Under the pieces are notes generated by a model. It made no database searches and was not told where the DNA came from. It saw only the letters and a list, made by a program, of their open reading frames with translations. The position numbers were made by a program, and so were the translations under genes. Shown one piece after another: positions 26,854 through 35,400 of a stretch of 64,000 bases of DNA. Within the stretch, counting starts at the first letter, position 1. Each line of letters begins with the position of its first letter. Origin of the DNA: SG8-4 sp964598225 (lineage in GTDB: Bacteria > Planctomycetota > Phycisphaerae > Sedimentisphaerales > Anaerobacaceae); contig CAZRBG010000011.1 in the NCBI GenBank assembly GCA_964598225.1, positions 1 through 64,000 on the forward strand, given 5' to 3'.

Positions 26854-27582
26854 TTATCTCTCACCCGTGTACCATCTTTTTGGTACGTCATCTCCGGTGG
26901 TTTCTTCAATGGGGCTGACGTGTCCGTCCAGCCATAAGACGCCGGTCCTTCCGCCGGTTCTGAATGGATCGCTGAACCTTATATTGTGCCTGAAGATACC
27001 GCGATAGTACTTGGACCGACGGCCGCCTTGCCGGTAGTCCGTAAGGTTTTTGGTGCCGGGACCTTTGTTGAATAACATATCGCGGGAGTCCTGCTCGAAT
27101 CTAGGTTCGACGTGGTCGTGAGCTATTATGAACTCCGAATGCGGCCGTATCTGGGTTGTGTCCAGACCTCTGGCGTAGCCGCTCAGGCCAAGCGCTGCGT
27201 GCTGAATTGCTTCTGGGTCAACGTCATAGATCAACTCCGGGACGCGTCTGAAGCTCGGGCAGCCGAAAATCTTAGTATCCTTGAGGTAGTCTATGTAGAC
27301 AATGCCCCAATAAGCATCGTTATCGCTGGTCGTCCTGACGTTACCCCTTGAATCGTACCACAGAAACCTGTTGGCGTTTCTGGGGTCGGCCAGTTTGCGC
27401 TCATTGTCGCCCAGGTACATCAAAATGGCCATTCCCACGGACCTCATATTGGACCGGCACACCGTCTCCCTCGCTATTTCCTTCACTTTTCGCATGCCGG
27501 GCATCAGAATTGCCAGAAGAATGGCAATGATGGCGATCACCACCAGAAGTTCCATCAGAGTAAAGCCTTGTCGTCTGTCCAT
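26854..27582 (-). CDS. type II pseudopilin-like protein (H-X9-DG family)
   Basis: A 242-residue protein with a clean prepilin site near its start (MDRRQGFTLMELLVVIAIIA; cleavage after Gly, Met at +4 then Glu at +5) and a helix running to LLAILMPGMRKV. The globular part has the planctomycete pseudopilin signature: a CRSNMRSVGMAILMY motif, a Cys at IFGCPSF, and a C-terminal GVLWLDGHVSPIEE block (the DG of H-X9-DG). AGGGGGT precedes ATG 27582. It is a stand-alone gene. Processing by a PilD-type peptidase and assembly or display through a type II-like system are family knowledge; its own role is unknown. Confidence 0.9.
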   Translation of the reverse strand: MDRRQGFTLMELLVVIAIIAILLAILMPGMRKVKEIARETVCRSNMRSVGMAILMYLGDNERKLADPRNANRFLWYDSRGNVRTTSDNDAYWGIVYIDYLKDTKIFGCPSFRRVPELIYDVDPEAIQHAALGLSGYARGLDTTQIRPHSEFIIAHDHVEPRFEQDSRDMLFNKGPGTKNLTDYRQGGRRSKYYRGIFRHNIRFSDPFRTGGRTGVLWLDGHVSPIEETTGDDVPKRWYTGER

Positions 27583-28055
27583 AGTACGTTTACCCCCTTT
27601 TCCCTCGTTCGGTATTATTGTTGCCCAAAATCTACTGTCTCAAATCTAAAGCGCCCCATTGTTGATCCTGCCGCCCGCGATTATACACAAATCGCTCGAA
27701 TGTTACAACAATGTTAATTTTGAGCAGTCCGGCCGTTGCTTTGGCGCATGCTCTATTGCCGCGACAGTTTACAGCAAATCAGGTTCGGGGGTATATAGTT
27801 TGTTCGGCAAATTCGATGTCAAATTGTCATTTTGCCCCTTGGAATTTCTGCAAAAATGGCAGTATGACAAGGGAATCCAGCCTACAGGCTTTCTGTGTAT
27901 GTCCGTCATTAAACTACACTTACGAACACAGACTTCTGTTGGTACGTATCTTGCAAGTGTTTACACGTGGCGATTTCGCTGATTCGAGCAGCGATATCAG
28001 AATGAGAAAAGAAATGAAATACTACGATAAGAATATATAGCTGAGGAGCTATGAA
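27583..28055. other. intergenic region between pseudopilin and htpX
   Basis: 473 bases between divergent starts, AT-richer than the genes. No conserved ORF, RNA gene, CIRCE-type inverted repeat or clear sigma-70 or sigma-32-like promoter could be picked out by eye. GAGGAG lies just before the htpX ATG. Confidence 0.4.
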
Positions 28056-28877
28056 ATGGACAGGATTTTGAATAACCTCAAAACAACCGTGCTGTTATCT
28101 CTGTTAATGGGATTGTGCCTGGGAGTAGGCTATTTGCTTGGGGGGCAGGCTGCGTTGCTGCCGGCATTGCTGATCGGGGCCGGTTTGAACTTTTTCGCAT
28201 TCTTTTTCAGCGACAAGATAGCGCTGGCGACCATGCGGGCAAATGAAATCTCACGACAGCAGGATCCGGCGCTGTGGGACACAGTTGAGAGCCTCGCCGA
28301 GCGGGCCGGGCTGCCGATGCCGAGGGTATATGTCTCGCCGGCCCAGGCCCCGAATGCTTTCGCCACCGGCCGCAGCCCGCGCCATAGTGCAGTCTGCGTT
28401 ACCGAAGGTCTGCGACAGATGCTCTCCCGCGAAGAATTAGAGGGCGTAATAGCACACGAACTTTCACACATTAAGCACAGAGACATCCTTATAAGCACGA
28501 TCGCCGCTATCGTGGCCGGTGCGATTACCTGGGTGACGTACCTGGTCTTCTTTGGAGGCGGCAGCCGCCGGACACATCCTCTGGTGGCCCTTTTGCTTAT
28601 GATCCTGGCGCCTATCGCTGCGGCACTCATACAGATGGCTATCAGCAGATCGAGAGAATTCGAAGCCGACCGCCTGGGGGCCGGGCTCGCAGGAAATGGA
28701 CGGGGTCTGGCGCAAGCCCTGCGAAAACTGGAAGCGGGCAACAAACGCGTACCTCTTCGCGTTCCCGATTCCCAGAGCAACATGTTCATAGTCGCCCCGC
28801 TAACCGGAAGCGACATGGCCAGGCTGTTCAGAACCCACCCTCCAACCGAGGAACGTATTGCGCGCTTACAGAGATAA
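28056..28877 (+). CDS. htpX: membrane metalloprotease HtpX (M48B)
   Basis: A 273-residue protein with the layout of HtpX: two N-terminal membrane segments (TTVLLSLLMGLCLGVGYLLG; ALLPALLIGAGLNFFAFFFS), a conserved VYVSPAQAPNAFATGRSP strand region and the zinc motif HELSH (about 134-138). Two more membrane segments (IAAIVAGAITWVTYLVFF; LVALLLMILAPIAAALIQMA) follow, with the third zinc ligand in SREFEADRLGAG (Glu about 203). The family degrades misfolded membrane proteins with FtsH. Length is slightly shorter than E. coli HtpX (about 293). Two apparent small heat-shock remnants follow directly, suggesting a stress-protein locus. Confidence 0.93.
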   Translation: MDRILNNLKTTVLLSLLMGLCLGVGYLLGGQAALLPALLIGAGLNFFAFFFSDKIALATMRANEISRQQDPALWDTVESLAERAGLPMPRVYVSPAQAPNAFATGRSPRHSAVCVTEGLRQMLSREELEGVIAHELSHIKHRDILISTIAAIVAGAITWVTYLVFFGGGSRRTHPLVALLLMILAPIAAALIQMAISRSREFEADRLGAGLAGNGRGLAQALRKLEAGNKRVPLRVPDSQSNMFIVAPLTGSDMARLFRTHPPTEERIARLQR

Positions 28878-28902
28878 ATAACAAGAAAGGAGGTAACGAG
28901 CT

Positions 28903-29040
28903 ATGTTTACTAATAGTTGGTTCCCACTTTTCGACGTTGCCAAAACCCTGGAAGAGATGGACGTGGGTGTGCTGACTGTAAAGATTCACAAGCCGGAAAA
29001 GGAAAAACCGAGAAAAATCAAGATTACAAGCGGCAAGTAA
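28903..29040 (+). CDS. 45-residue mini-protein, probably an internally deleted Hsp20
   Basis: ATG 28903 is preceded by AAGGAGG. The product begins MFTNSWFPLFDVAKTLEEMD and ends VGVLTVKIHKPEKEKPRKIK plus ITSGK. The second half matches the end of the alpha-crystallin domain of small heat-shock proteins (GVLTVxIPKxE..KPRKIxI, including the C-terminal I-x-I). The first half resembles an Hsp20 N-terminus. About 90 residues of the core domain are missing between them, so it cannot form the normal dimer. The intact frame and very strong ribosome site suggest it may still be translated. Too short for default gene finders. Confidence 0.6.
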   Translation: MFTNSWFPLFDVAKTLEEMDVGVLTVKIHKPEKEKPRKIKITSGK

Positions 29041-29090
29041 AGTGTAGTGTTCAAGTATCGTCTTGAGAGAGCAAAATTGACAGAAGGGAG

Positions 29091-29213
29091 GTGCTAAAGA
29101 AGGCTATTACAGATTTAGTTCCGTGGAGACGAAGGAGAGGCGATATCAGGGTTGACGGCGTGCGTTTCGGGAGCGACGGAGATACTCTCCGTCCTCCCAC
29201 CCTACAACTGTAA
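29091..29213 (+). pseudogene. possible second small heat-shock protein remnant
   Basis: A 40-codon frame. GAAGGGAGG ends exactly where a GTG (29091) begins, so that GTG is too close to be a start. Eight bases later AAG (29100) stands where ATG would be expected, followed by AITDLVPWRRRRGDIRV, which resembles the start of some Hsp20 proteins. After about 20 residues the sequence becomes unrelated and stops at 29213, passing through a hairpin GACGGAGA-TAC-TCTCCGTC (29174-29192). Low certainty. Confidence 0.3.
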
Positions 29214-29234
29214 AGCCGGATCAATCCCCTAGTA

Positions 29235-29672
29235 TTAATCAGAAGGACTCGCTGCGGGAGTTTGGGCTATCTTCGATAGAATTCGATCCCTGGTTGTGAA
29301 GCTCGACACTTGCTCGGCCACCTTATGAGCTTCCTTGTGCATACGCATTTCCAGGAACACATCCGCACATTTCTCAGCAGTCGAATCCCGCTTAGTGAAA
29401 CTGGAAATCATCGACAGTGCCCTAACGCTGTGATAAATGTCACACTCGTAAGCGGCGTCGACGGCAATCACTGAAAGCGCCCTGTCCCTTTCGGTGAAAC
29501 TGCTGATTGTCTTTGCGGCGGCAATACGAGCATCAAGATCGGACTTTACCTCGCGCGAATGTTCCGGCACAGGCGGACAGGGTCTGTGCGGCGGAGGACT
29601 TTCAACCCTGACCGAACATCCAACCAGCATAAACACTGAAACAAGCAGAAAAAGCGACAAATGTGAGTTCAT
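29235..29672 (-). CDS. lipoprotein with three SSFTxRDR repeats
   Basis: A 145-residue protein with a lipoprotein signal (LSLFLLVSVFMLVGC; lipobox LVGC) and a short Pro-rich spacer. The mature part carries three copies of a helix-turn unit: TISSFTERDRALSVIA, MISSFTKRDSTAEKCA and QVSSFTTRDRILSKIA, spaced about 33 residues, i.e. a TPR-like or HEAT-like alpha repeat of about 34 residues. I do not recognise the family. It is presumably anchored to a membrane facing the periplasm. It lies downstream of the outer-membrane-type barrel gene on the same strand with a 206-base gap that holds nothing certain. Confidence 0.75.
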   Translation of the reverse strand: MNSHLSLFLLVSVFMLVGCSVRVESPPPHRPCPPVPEHSREVKSDLDARIAAAKTISSFTERDRALSVIAVDAAYECDIYHSVRALSMISSFTKRDSTAEKCADVFLEMRMHKEAHKVAEQVSSFTTRDRILSKIAQTPAASPSD

Positions 29673-29878
29673 AGAGTCTCCTTTCCAACGTCGGCCGGCT
29701 GCATTTTCTGGTTGCTGTTGCGGCCTGCCTGATGACTTTCAATGCGGCGCCACACAACTAAAAGGCACGCTGCCGCCAAAGGGGTAACAGACTTTCGCGC
29801 ATGTGCACCCTTCTTAGCGAACCCAGCAAGCCTCATCCGGTTTCTGTAGTACGCCAAGGTGCTGGATTTTTCGCTATT

Positions 29879-30628
29879 TCAGAACTTCCAGGACAGACCG
29901 GTTCCGACGGCCGATCCCTCACCGGTATAGATGTATTCGACGCTGAGGACCGTCTCCGCGGCCAGATCGAACTGCGCGCCGATGTAGCCTCCGAACTCCG
30001 ATTCTTCTTCCATGTCGGGCCTGATCTGGTTCGAGGTGTTGCCGATTTCCTTTATTGTTACATCTCCGTCGAAAGTATAATAGAAAGGTCCGCCGTAAAA
30101 CCGCCATCCGTCCATATGCACCGTGGCGCCCAAAGCGACATGCTGCTCGTCTATTTTAATCTCCTCCCGGGCGTTTATCCCGTAAGCATCGATGAATCCT
30201 CTTGTTTCACCGTCGAAGGTATTCCATTGAAACAAAGCACCCAGGTCGATTCGCTTGCCCTTATGCAAGGTCACTTTGGCGCCCCCGCCCCAGATCGGGT
30301 CAGTATTGCCGTCAAATTCGATCAGATCGGCTCGCAAAGTACCCGCACCAAGCCGAAAGAAAACCTCGGCATATTCATGCAGGCCCACTCCCAGTTTTCC
30401 GGAAAACACGTTTCTTCTTATATCATCAATGCTGTTCGGCGTGCTCGATCCGCTGTCGGTAAACTGAACGTTCTCTTCGGAATACGAATACTCGAGACCG
30501 AGACTCATTTGCAGCGCCTCGTGCGTCGCAGTGGGAGGCCCCATGAAATCGATTCCGTACGTATCGACAGCTAAGCACAAAACGACAGTCGTGCAAATCC
30601 ATAAGCGGCGTATGTTACTTACTGCCAT
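29879..30628 (-). CDS. outer-membrane beta-barrel protein, probable
   Basis: A 249-residue protein. ATG 30628 (MAVSNIRRLWICTTVVLC) has AGGAGAAG upstream and begins a signal peptide ending near YGIDF. The rest is made of alternating amphipathic strands with aromatic ends (LQMSLGLEYSYSEENVQFT; FSGKLGVGLHEYAEVFFRLG; GGGAKVTLHKGKRIDLGALF; GGYIGAQFDLAAETVLSVEY), closing with a C-terminal GTGLSWKF. The terminal Phe is the usual barrel-assembly signal. Looks like a small 8-10 stranded barrel; function unknown. Same strand as the redoxin fusion upstream (gap 230 bases) and the lipoprotein downstream. Confidence 0.8.
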   Translation of the reverse strand: MAVSNIRRLWICTTVVLCLAVDTYGIDFMGPPTATHEALQMSLGLEYSYSEENVQFTDSGSSTPNSIDDIRRNVFSGKLGVGLHEYAEVFFRLGAGTLRADLIEFDGNTDPIWGGGAKVTLHKGKRIDLGALFQWNTFDGETRGFIDAYGINAREEIKIDEQHVALGATVHMDGWRFYGGPFYYTFDGDVTIKEIGNTSNQIRPDMEEESEFGGYIGAQFDLAAETVLSVEYIYTGEGSAVGTGLSWKF

Positions 30629-30858
30629 AGACTCTTCTCCTGCGGCGGTCATTGCCTGTCAAAGCAAGCCGTTAAGCCCGGCCAAAAGACGGGAAAAAAC
30701 GCCGCGGTCACAAATATACGCCGCCGCCGATGCCGGGGCAAACAATTATTTGCAAAATAACCGGATTTGCAGCAATTTACCGTTCACTGGCCAGGCCATC
30801 CCCAAGGGACAATCAGGACTCACTGGCAAAAAACACCTTACGGCGTCACTACGAACGG

Positions 30859-32268
30859 CTACTTGCCAATCCTTAATGTGACGGGGATGTCCTGCCGCAG
30901 AAACATGCACGTTCCGCCTACATCCTCGCAGACGTAATACAGGGCGTACGTATTAAGTTTGAAAGTCCCGCTCACTTCGGTCGGGACCCGGAGCTCGAAT
31001 TCCAGTCGCCGCGGCTCGGCGGTCTCGGGCTTGTTGCCCTGAGGCGCGGTCACCAGTTGCGGCTGCACTTCAAAGCCCTCAGGCGGATCGATCCAGAGTC
31101 TCAAAGGCTCGGCCTCGTTATTCCAGTGCGCCTTGTGTTTTTCATTCGGTCGAAGCGTTATATGAACTCTGACCGTCTCGCCGGCCTTCACTTCAGCCGG
31201 CACGACCGCCACTTCGGTCAGGATCAGATTCTTCGTATCGCGAAAGACTCTGCCATTCGGGTCGGGCGAGGTGATCTCGCCTGCGTCGCCACCGAAGCTG
31301 CTGTCCGGCCGAGCCAACTCCGAGCCTGTCGGCGGCGTCCGCAATTCCACGGGCTTTTCACCGCGGGCCTCGATCTCGCTGCAGGCCTTTTCCACCCAAT
31401 CGTAGAACGGATAAGGCTTGGTCTTTCTCGGCCCGTACTGCTCGATTCGCCGCCGCCATATATACTGGTTCGGATTGATCGAGCGGGCCTTAGTCCAGTG
31501 GTCGACCGCATTCTGGAAATCCTCCGGCTCGCGCTGCTCGGATTCGTACCTCATGCGGTAGCAGACTCCCAGGCGAAAATGTGCATCACCGTCATCAGGT
31601 TTGATACGAGTGGCCTGCGTATAGGCTTCTATTGCATCGTCGATTTTCTCAACGTTTTCCCAGAGCACCAGCGCATCGCCTAACTCACGCCAGGCATCCG
31701 CCGAGCGGACTTTCTCAGCGCGTCGCCGAAGTGCTGAAATGTCCGGCCGTTTGGCCTCACCGGGCTTGCTCGTCTTGCCATCCTCGGCGGAAAACGTCTT
31801 ATTGATAAAATCCTCTTCGATCGTTTCGGATTTGACTTTCGTAGCTCGGACAATGCCATATTCGTCGATGGCGACCTCGATAGGCACGCCTCGCACCTGC
31901 ATCAGATTGATCGGATCGTGCAGGACAGGCCAGTCGATGTTATGCCACTGCGTGAAGAGCCGATTGCGGTTCGGGTGCTGCTCCTGCGCGATTCCGAGCA
32001 CGACGAGCCTGCCCTCGCGGACGTACTTGTCCAGCTTCCGGTTCCAGGCCGGCACGGCCCGGCGGCAGCCCCGTCACCATGAAGCGAAGTGGACCAGCAG
32101 AACCTTCCGGCCGCGATACTCCGACAGCGAAACAGGCTCGCGATCCGCTATCGACGGAAGAACAAAATCAGGATGCGGCTCACCCACTCGCGGCGAATAC
32201 CCCGCTCCAGACGCAGCCACGGCACAAACACACCCGGCCGTCAGTGTCAAAAGATTAAGATTTTGCAT
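30859..32268 (-). CDS. putative selenoprotein: redoxin (UxxC) - TPR - DsbD-alpha-like fusion
   Basis: Two same-frame segments are separated by one TGA (32074-32076). Read through, they give 469 residues: signal peptide (MQNLNLLTLTAGCVCAVAAS); an AhpC/TSA-type thioredoxin fold (PDFVLPSIADREPVSLSEYR, KVLLVHFASW) whose active site is U65-R-G-C68; the rest of the fold (LVVLGIAQEQHP..WPVLHDP, cis-Pro region RGVPIEVAID); TPR units (about 200-270); and a C-terminal beta-domain with VCEDVGGTC, like the Cys pair of DsbD-alpha. A hairpin starts 11 nt after TGA (separate entry). ATG 32268 has GGGGGT upstream. If the TGA is a true stop the gene is broken, but 398 open, family-like codons follow and Cys is the usual residue there. 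No Sec machinery gene is in the window. Confidence 0.72.
32044..32062 (-). promoter_or_regulatory. candidate bacterial SECIS hairpin
   Basis: In the mRNA, 11 nt after the UGA, CCGGGCC-GUGCC-GGCCUGG can form a 7-bp stem (one G-U) with a 5-base loop that begins with GU. From memory, the E. coli fdhF SECIS is a 17-nt helix 11 nt after UGA with an essential GU in its loop; position and form agree well. It lies inside the coding sequence, as bacterial SECIS elements do. GC-rich DNA makes chance hairpins likely, so the placement is the main support. Confidence 0.55.
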
Positions 32269-32290
32269 TATCAAGACCCCCATTGCGAAT

Positions 32291-32316
32291 TTCAAATCTA
32301 TGATTTCAGATTTGAA
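32291..32316. repeat. small hairpin upstream of the redoxin fusion
   Basis: TTCAAATCT (32291-32299) and AGATTTGAA (32308-32316) form a perfect 9-bp inverted repeat with an 8-base spacer, about 25 bases ahead of the chosen ATG 32268. Possible operator or 5' leader hairpin; no regulator is known. Confidence 0.4.
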
Positions 32317-32362
32317 TTATGATAACACTATTATCGACAAAGTCAACTGCATAACTGAAACC

Positions 32363-32466
32363 ACGAATGAATACGAAGAAAAGAGAGAAGATAAGAAGAT
32401 GAGAAGATAAGAGGCCGCCTGTTCATATCTTCCTCCCTTCTTATCTTCCTATCTTCCTTCATTCGT
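32363..32466. repeat. imperfect polypurine/polypyrimidine inverted repeat
   Basis: The left arm starts ACGAATGAA and continues as GAAGATAAGAAGATGAGAAG-type purine repeats. The right arm is its pyrimidine counterpart ending TTCATTCGT, with a 14-base centre. The right arm covers the last codons and stop of the ankyrin gene, so it can act in the 3' end of that transcript. Confidence 0.5.
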
Positions 32467-35400
32467 TGTTTGAATCTGTGCCAGAGTCTCCAGATCCAGT
32501 ATGAATTCCGAGCCGAGCGTTTCTTTGCCGCCTGTTTCCATGCGGACTTGCCCGTCGCTTCTTGTAAAGACGACGGTTTTGTCCTTGTTTTGGAAGGTCA
32601 AACCACCGCCGGCCATCACCATCTTTTGCCCGTCCCTTTCAAATTTCATACTCGATGCGAGCTTAAGCGACCAGGGGTCATCCCAATACCAGACCAGAGT
32701 TGGTGTGAGTTCGGCGTGGAAGTGCGTCCGGGAGAGCACGTTCCGTCCTCTTACAATTAATCTATCCCGCTCGCTGCGAATCGATATCGAAGGAATTCTG
32801 CGCGGATATCCCGTGCTGCTTAGTCCTCCGGATATCCGACATTTGTGCATCCAGCCAAAAGCGGAATAAACCGCGTTAATCAGTCCTCTGTGTTGCAGTG
32901 ATGCGTTATGGATACGCCTGCCAATATTACTGCCATCGTTCCAGCCTGTCTCCATCGCGTGATAGGCGCCGCCGGGATATTTCATCAGTACTATGTATAA
33001 ATTCGCCTTATCGCCCTTGAGCCCCGTTGGCAGACTCACCTCGGCCCAATCTCCTTTAAGGCGCAACTGAGCGATACTGCCGACGCCTTTCAAATCTGAG
33101 CCGTGCTCCTTCTGGATGTGCCGTCCCAATCTGGTCAGTTCGATACCTGTCATCCAGGGAAGTTCATTATTCAGAGACAACAGCTCTTTCTCATCCGCAT
33201 TTCGCACGCGCCCGATAAATTCTTCAACGCCCGCGCGCACCGCCACTCCCTGCTCTTTGCATTTGATCGCACTGTGCTTGTTGATTAGTGCCGCGATATC
33301 AATGTTGCCTTTCTTCCTTAATTCATCGATCAACTCATACGCCGGCTTTTCGTGGTGACGCCTGCCCGTCGCATAGACGTCAGCGCCATACGCCAGCAGA
33401 ATCTCTACAACTGGAGCCATTATTTTTGATTGATAAGACAGCAGAACTGTAACGGTTCGCTGCAGGACCGTTCCCCTGTGACCGCCAATTTCAGGGTCGG
33501 CGCCTCGATCCAGCAGAGTGCGCACAAGCTCTACGGGTGGCGTGTCGTCCGGGCCAAAAGATCTTCCCCTGTCTATGACGTAGTAAAGCGGTGTCTCTTC
33601 AGTTGGCGTTTTCACATTTACTTCAGCGCCGTAGTCGATCAATATCCCAGCTATCTCAGCCATATCTTTCCAGTACTTGACAGTCGCATCGCCACCTATC
33701 TTCCAGCGCCATATATACTTTGCCATGGGCCTGCTACAACAGAGAATCTCCAGAGCAGACTGCCCTGACGAATCACGCGCCCGGGCTAATTGCGGGCACT
33801 CTGAGAGCAGGCGGCGAACCGTGCGAGTATTTCCTTTACGTATCGCCTCGGCAAGTTTCTTTAAGTTTGCAGCAGTTACCGGCTTTGAGTTGCTTTCAGC
33901 GATCATGGCGGCATTGACTTTGAAGTCGAGACGGTTTGTCAATATCGGGACGGTTGGCGACTTGCCGATATCCAGGGAGGTAATGCACTGGCTGCTTTCA
34001 GGATTCAAGGCAGGCGATTCGATGCGGTCCGGCGAGAGCATCACCTGCAAGCCGACTTTGTCGCCCGGTTTTGCTTTCAGCACGGCTGTCGGCAACTTCG
34101 CAGGCATGCGCAGCAAACTTGCCAATCCCTCAGTATGCGCATTGTTGACAGCAGCGAATTCTCCTGCCGTCTGCGGCGAAACAGGTTCGCCATTGAGCCA
34201 CCACCGCGCCAGCAAACGGCTGCCGCGAGTCGGCAGAATTCTCTTATCGCTCTTGAGCGAGAAGAAACCATCTTCCACGCTCAGGCTGATTGAATGAACG
34301 CCCTTATTCATCGTCTTTGCCAGCACCGGCTTGAAGGCGGGCATCCCCGGACAAGCGGCGTCGAAATCCGCGCTGACACCGAACGGCGAGCCCTTACGGT
34401 GCGCCATGAATCGCCCCCAGGACCAGACAGACGACTCGTCCGCCGTGATGCGCCGTCGGGCAAGTTCGCGGCCGTCAAAGGCTGAGTATACCTGGAGGTA
34501 CGACTGCTCGAATCCTCTCAGAGGCAGAGTCGCGGCATAAACCGATCCATTACCTTCGATCGACATCGGAGGAGCGGGTCTGCTGTTGAGATCGGGTCCG
34601 GCCTCGTGAAATCCTTCTTTGTTTATAGTCCATACGACCGGTCCCAAATGTCGTGCGATGTAGCGACCGTAGGGAACCGGTCTTGCCGGGCGGTCTTGAT
34701 CGGTCCATTCGGCCCGGCAGTAAAGCAGCTTCCAGGGCACTGCCGCATCTCCTTCGGCCAGAGCCAGACGCACCCGCCAACTGTGGCCGGCATCTATCGG
34801 ATCAAGAGACTGCATTTCTGAAATGCCGTCTACAGATAAAATATCGACAGGTTTGGCAATTTCAACCGGTGCAGGCTCCGGCGGCAATTCCAGTCCCGGC
34901 TTGAGACGCGCGAGCATGTCAGATAGAGATTCCTGCTCAGTTCCTTCAATAAGACCGGCCCACACCAGCCAGTAGCCGCCAAGTTTCCATCGGAGAATCA
35001 AGGCCAGCGTCTTTTCCGCCGCCTCACTTGGCCGCCGCACGCTCACAACCGACCAGGACCATGGTTTTTCTATAAGAAGGTCCTCTATCTCCTGCATCCG
35101 CTCCGGTTCGGTAGCATAGATTTCATCGTTTAGAAAAACAGTAAGTTTGTGAATGTCCTGCTTGGAGAAATCTCTCGATTCGGATACGAGTGTGTCGAGA
35201 GTCGCCGTATCACCGGCGGCTATGGCTTTGAGAACGCGACTTGCGATGGATCGTGTCGAGGCTGTGGATGAATCCATCGGTGTAATAGTCTTCTTCCAGG
35301 GATAGGAAGGCAGCGGCTGGTACTTGCCTATGGTATGGACCCAGACGCCCGACTGATCGTGTGTGGTGCCGCCGCTGCTCGCGATCCAGACCCCGGGCGG

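Noticed and set aside
27659..28040. Two overlapping plus-strand frames before htpX
   Set aside because: Unfamiliar composition, no ribosome site, differing frames over the same bases; treated as intergenic.
29669..29857. 62-codon open frame overlapping the lipoprotein start
   Set aside because: Basic, unfamiliar sequence, no good ribosome site, overlaps a better-supported gene.
29700..29880. Possible c-di-GMP-I type riboswitch (CAGCAAGCCTCATCCGG near 29835)
   Set aside because: It resembles the GCAAAGCC..CCGG part only loosely, and the GAAA-tetraloop hairpin and GGCAAACC element are absent.
32074..32076. TGA read as tryptophan by a changed genetic code
   Set aside because: Other genes in the window end in TGA, and Trp already precedes this codon at the conserved position; selenocysteine or a true stop are the only sensible readings.
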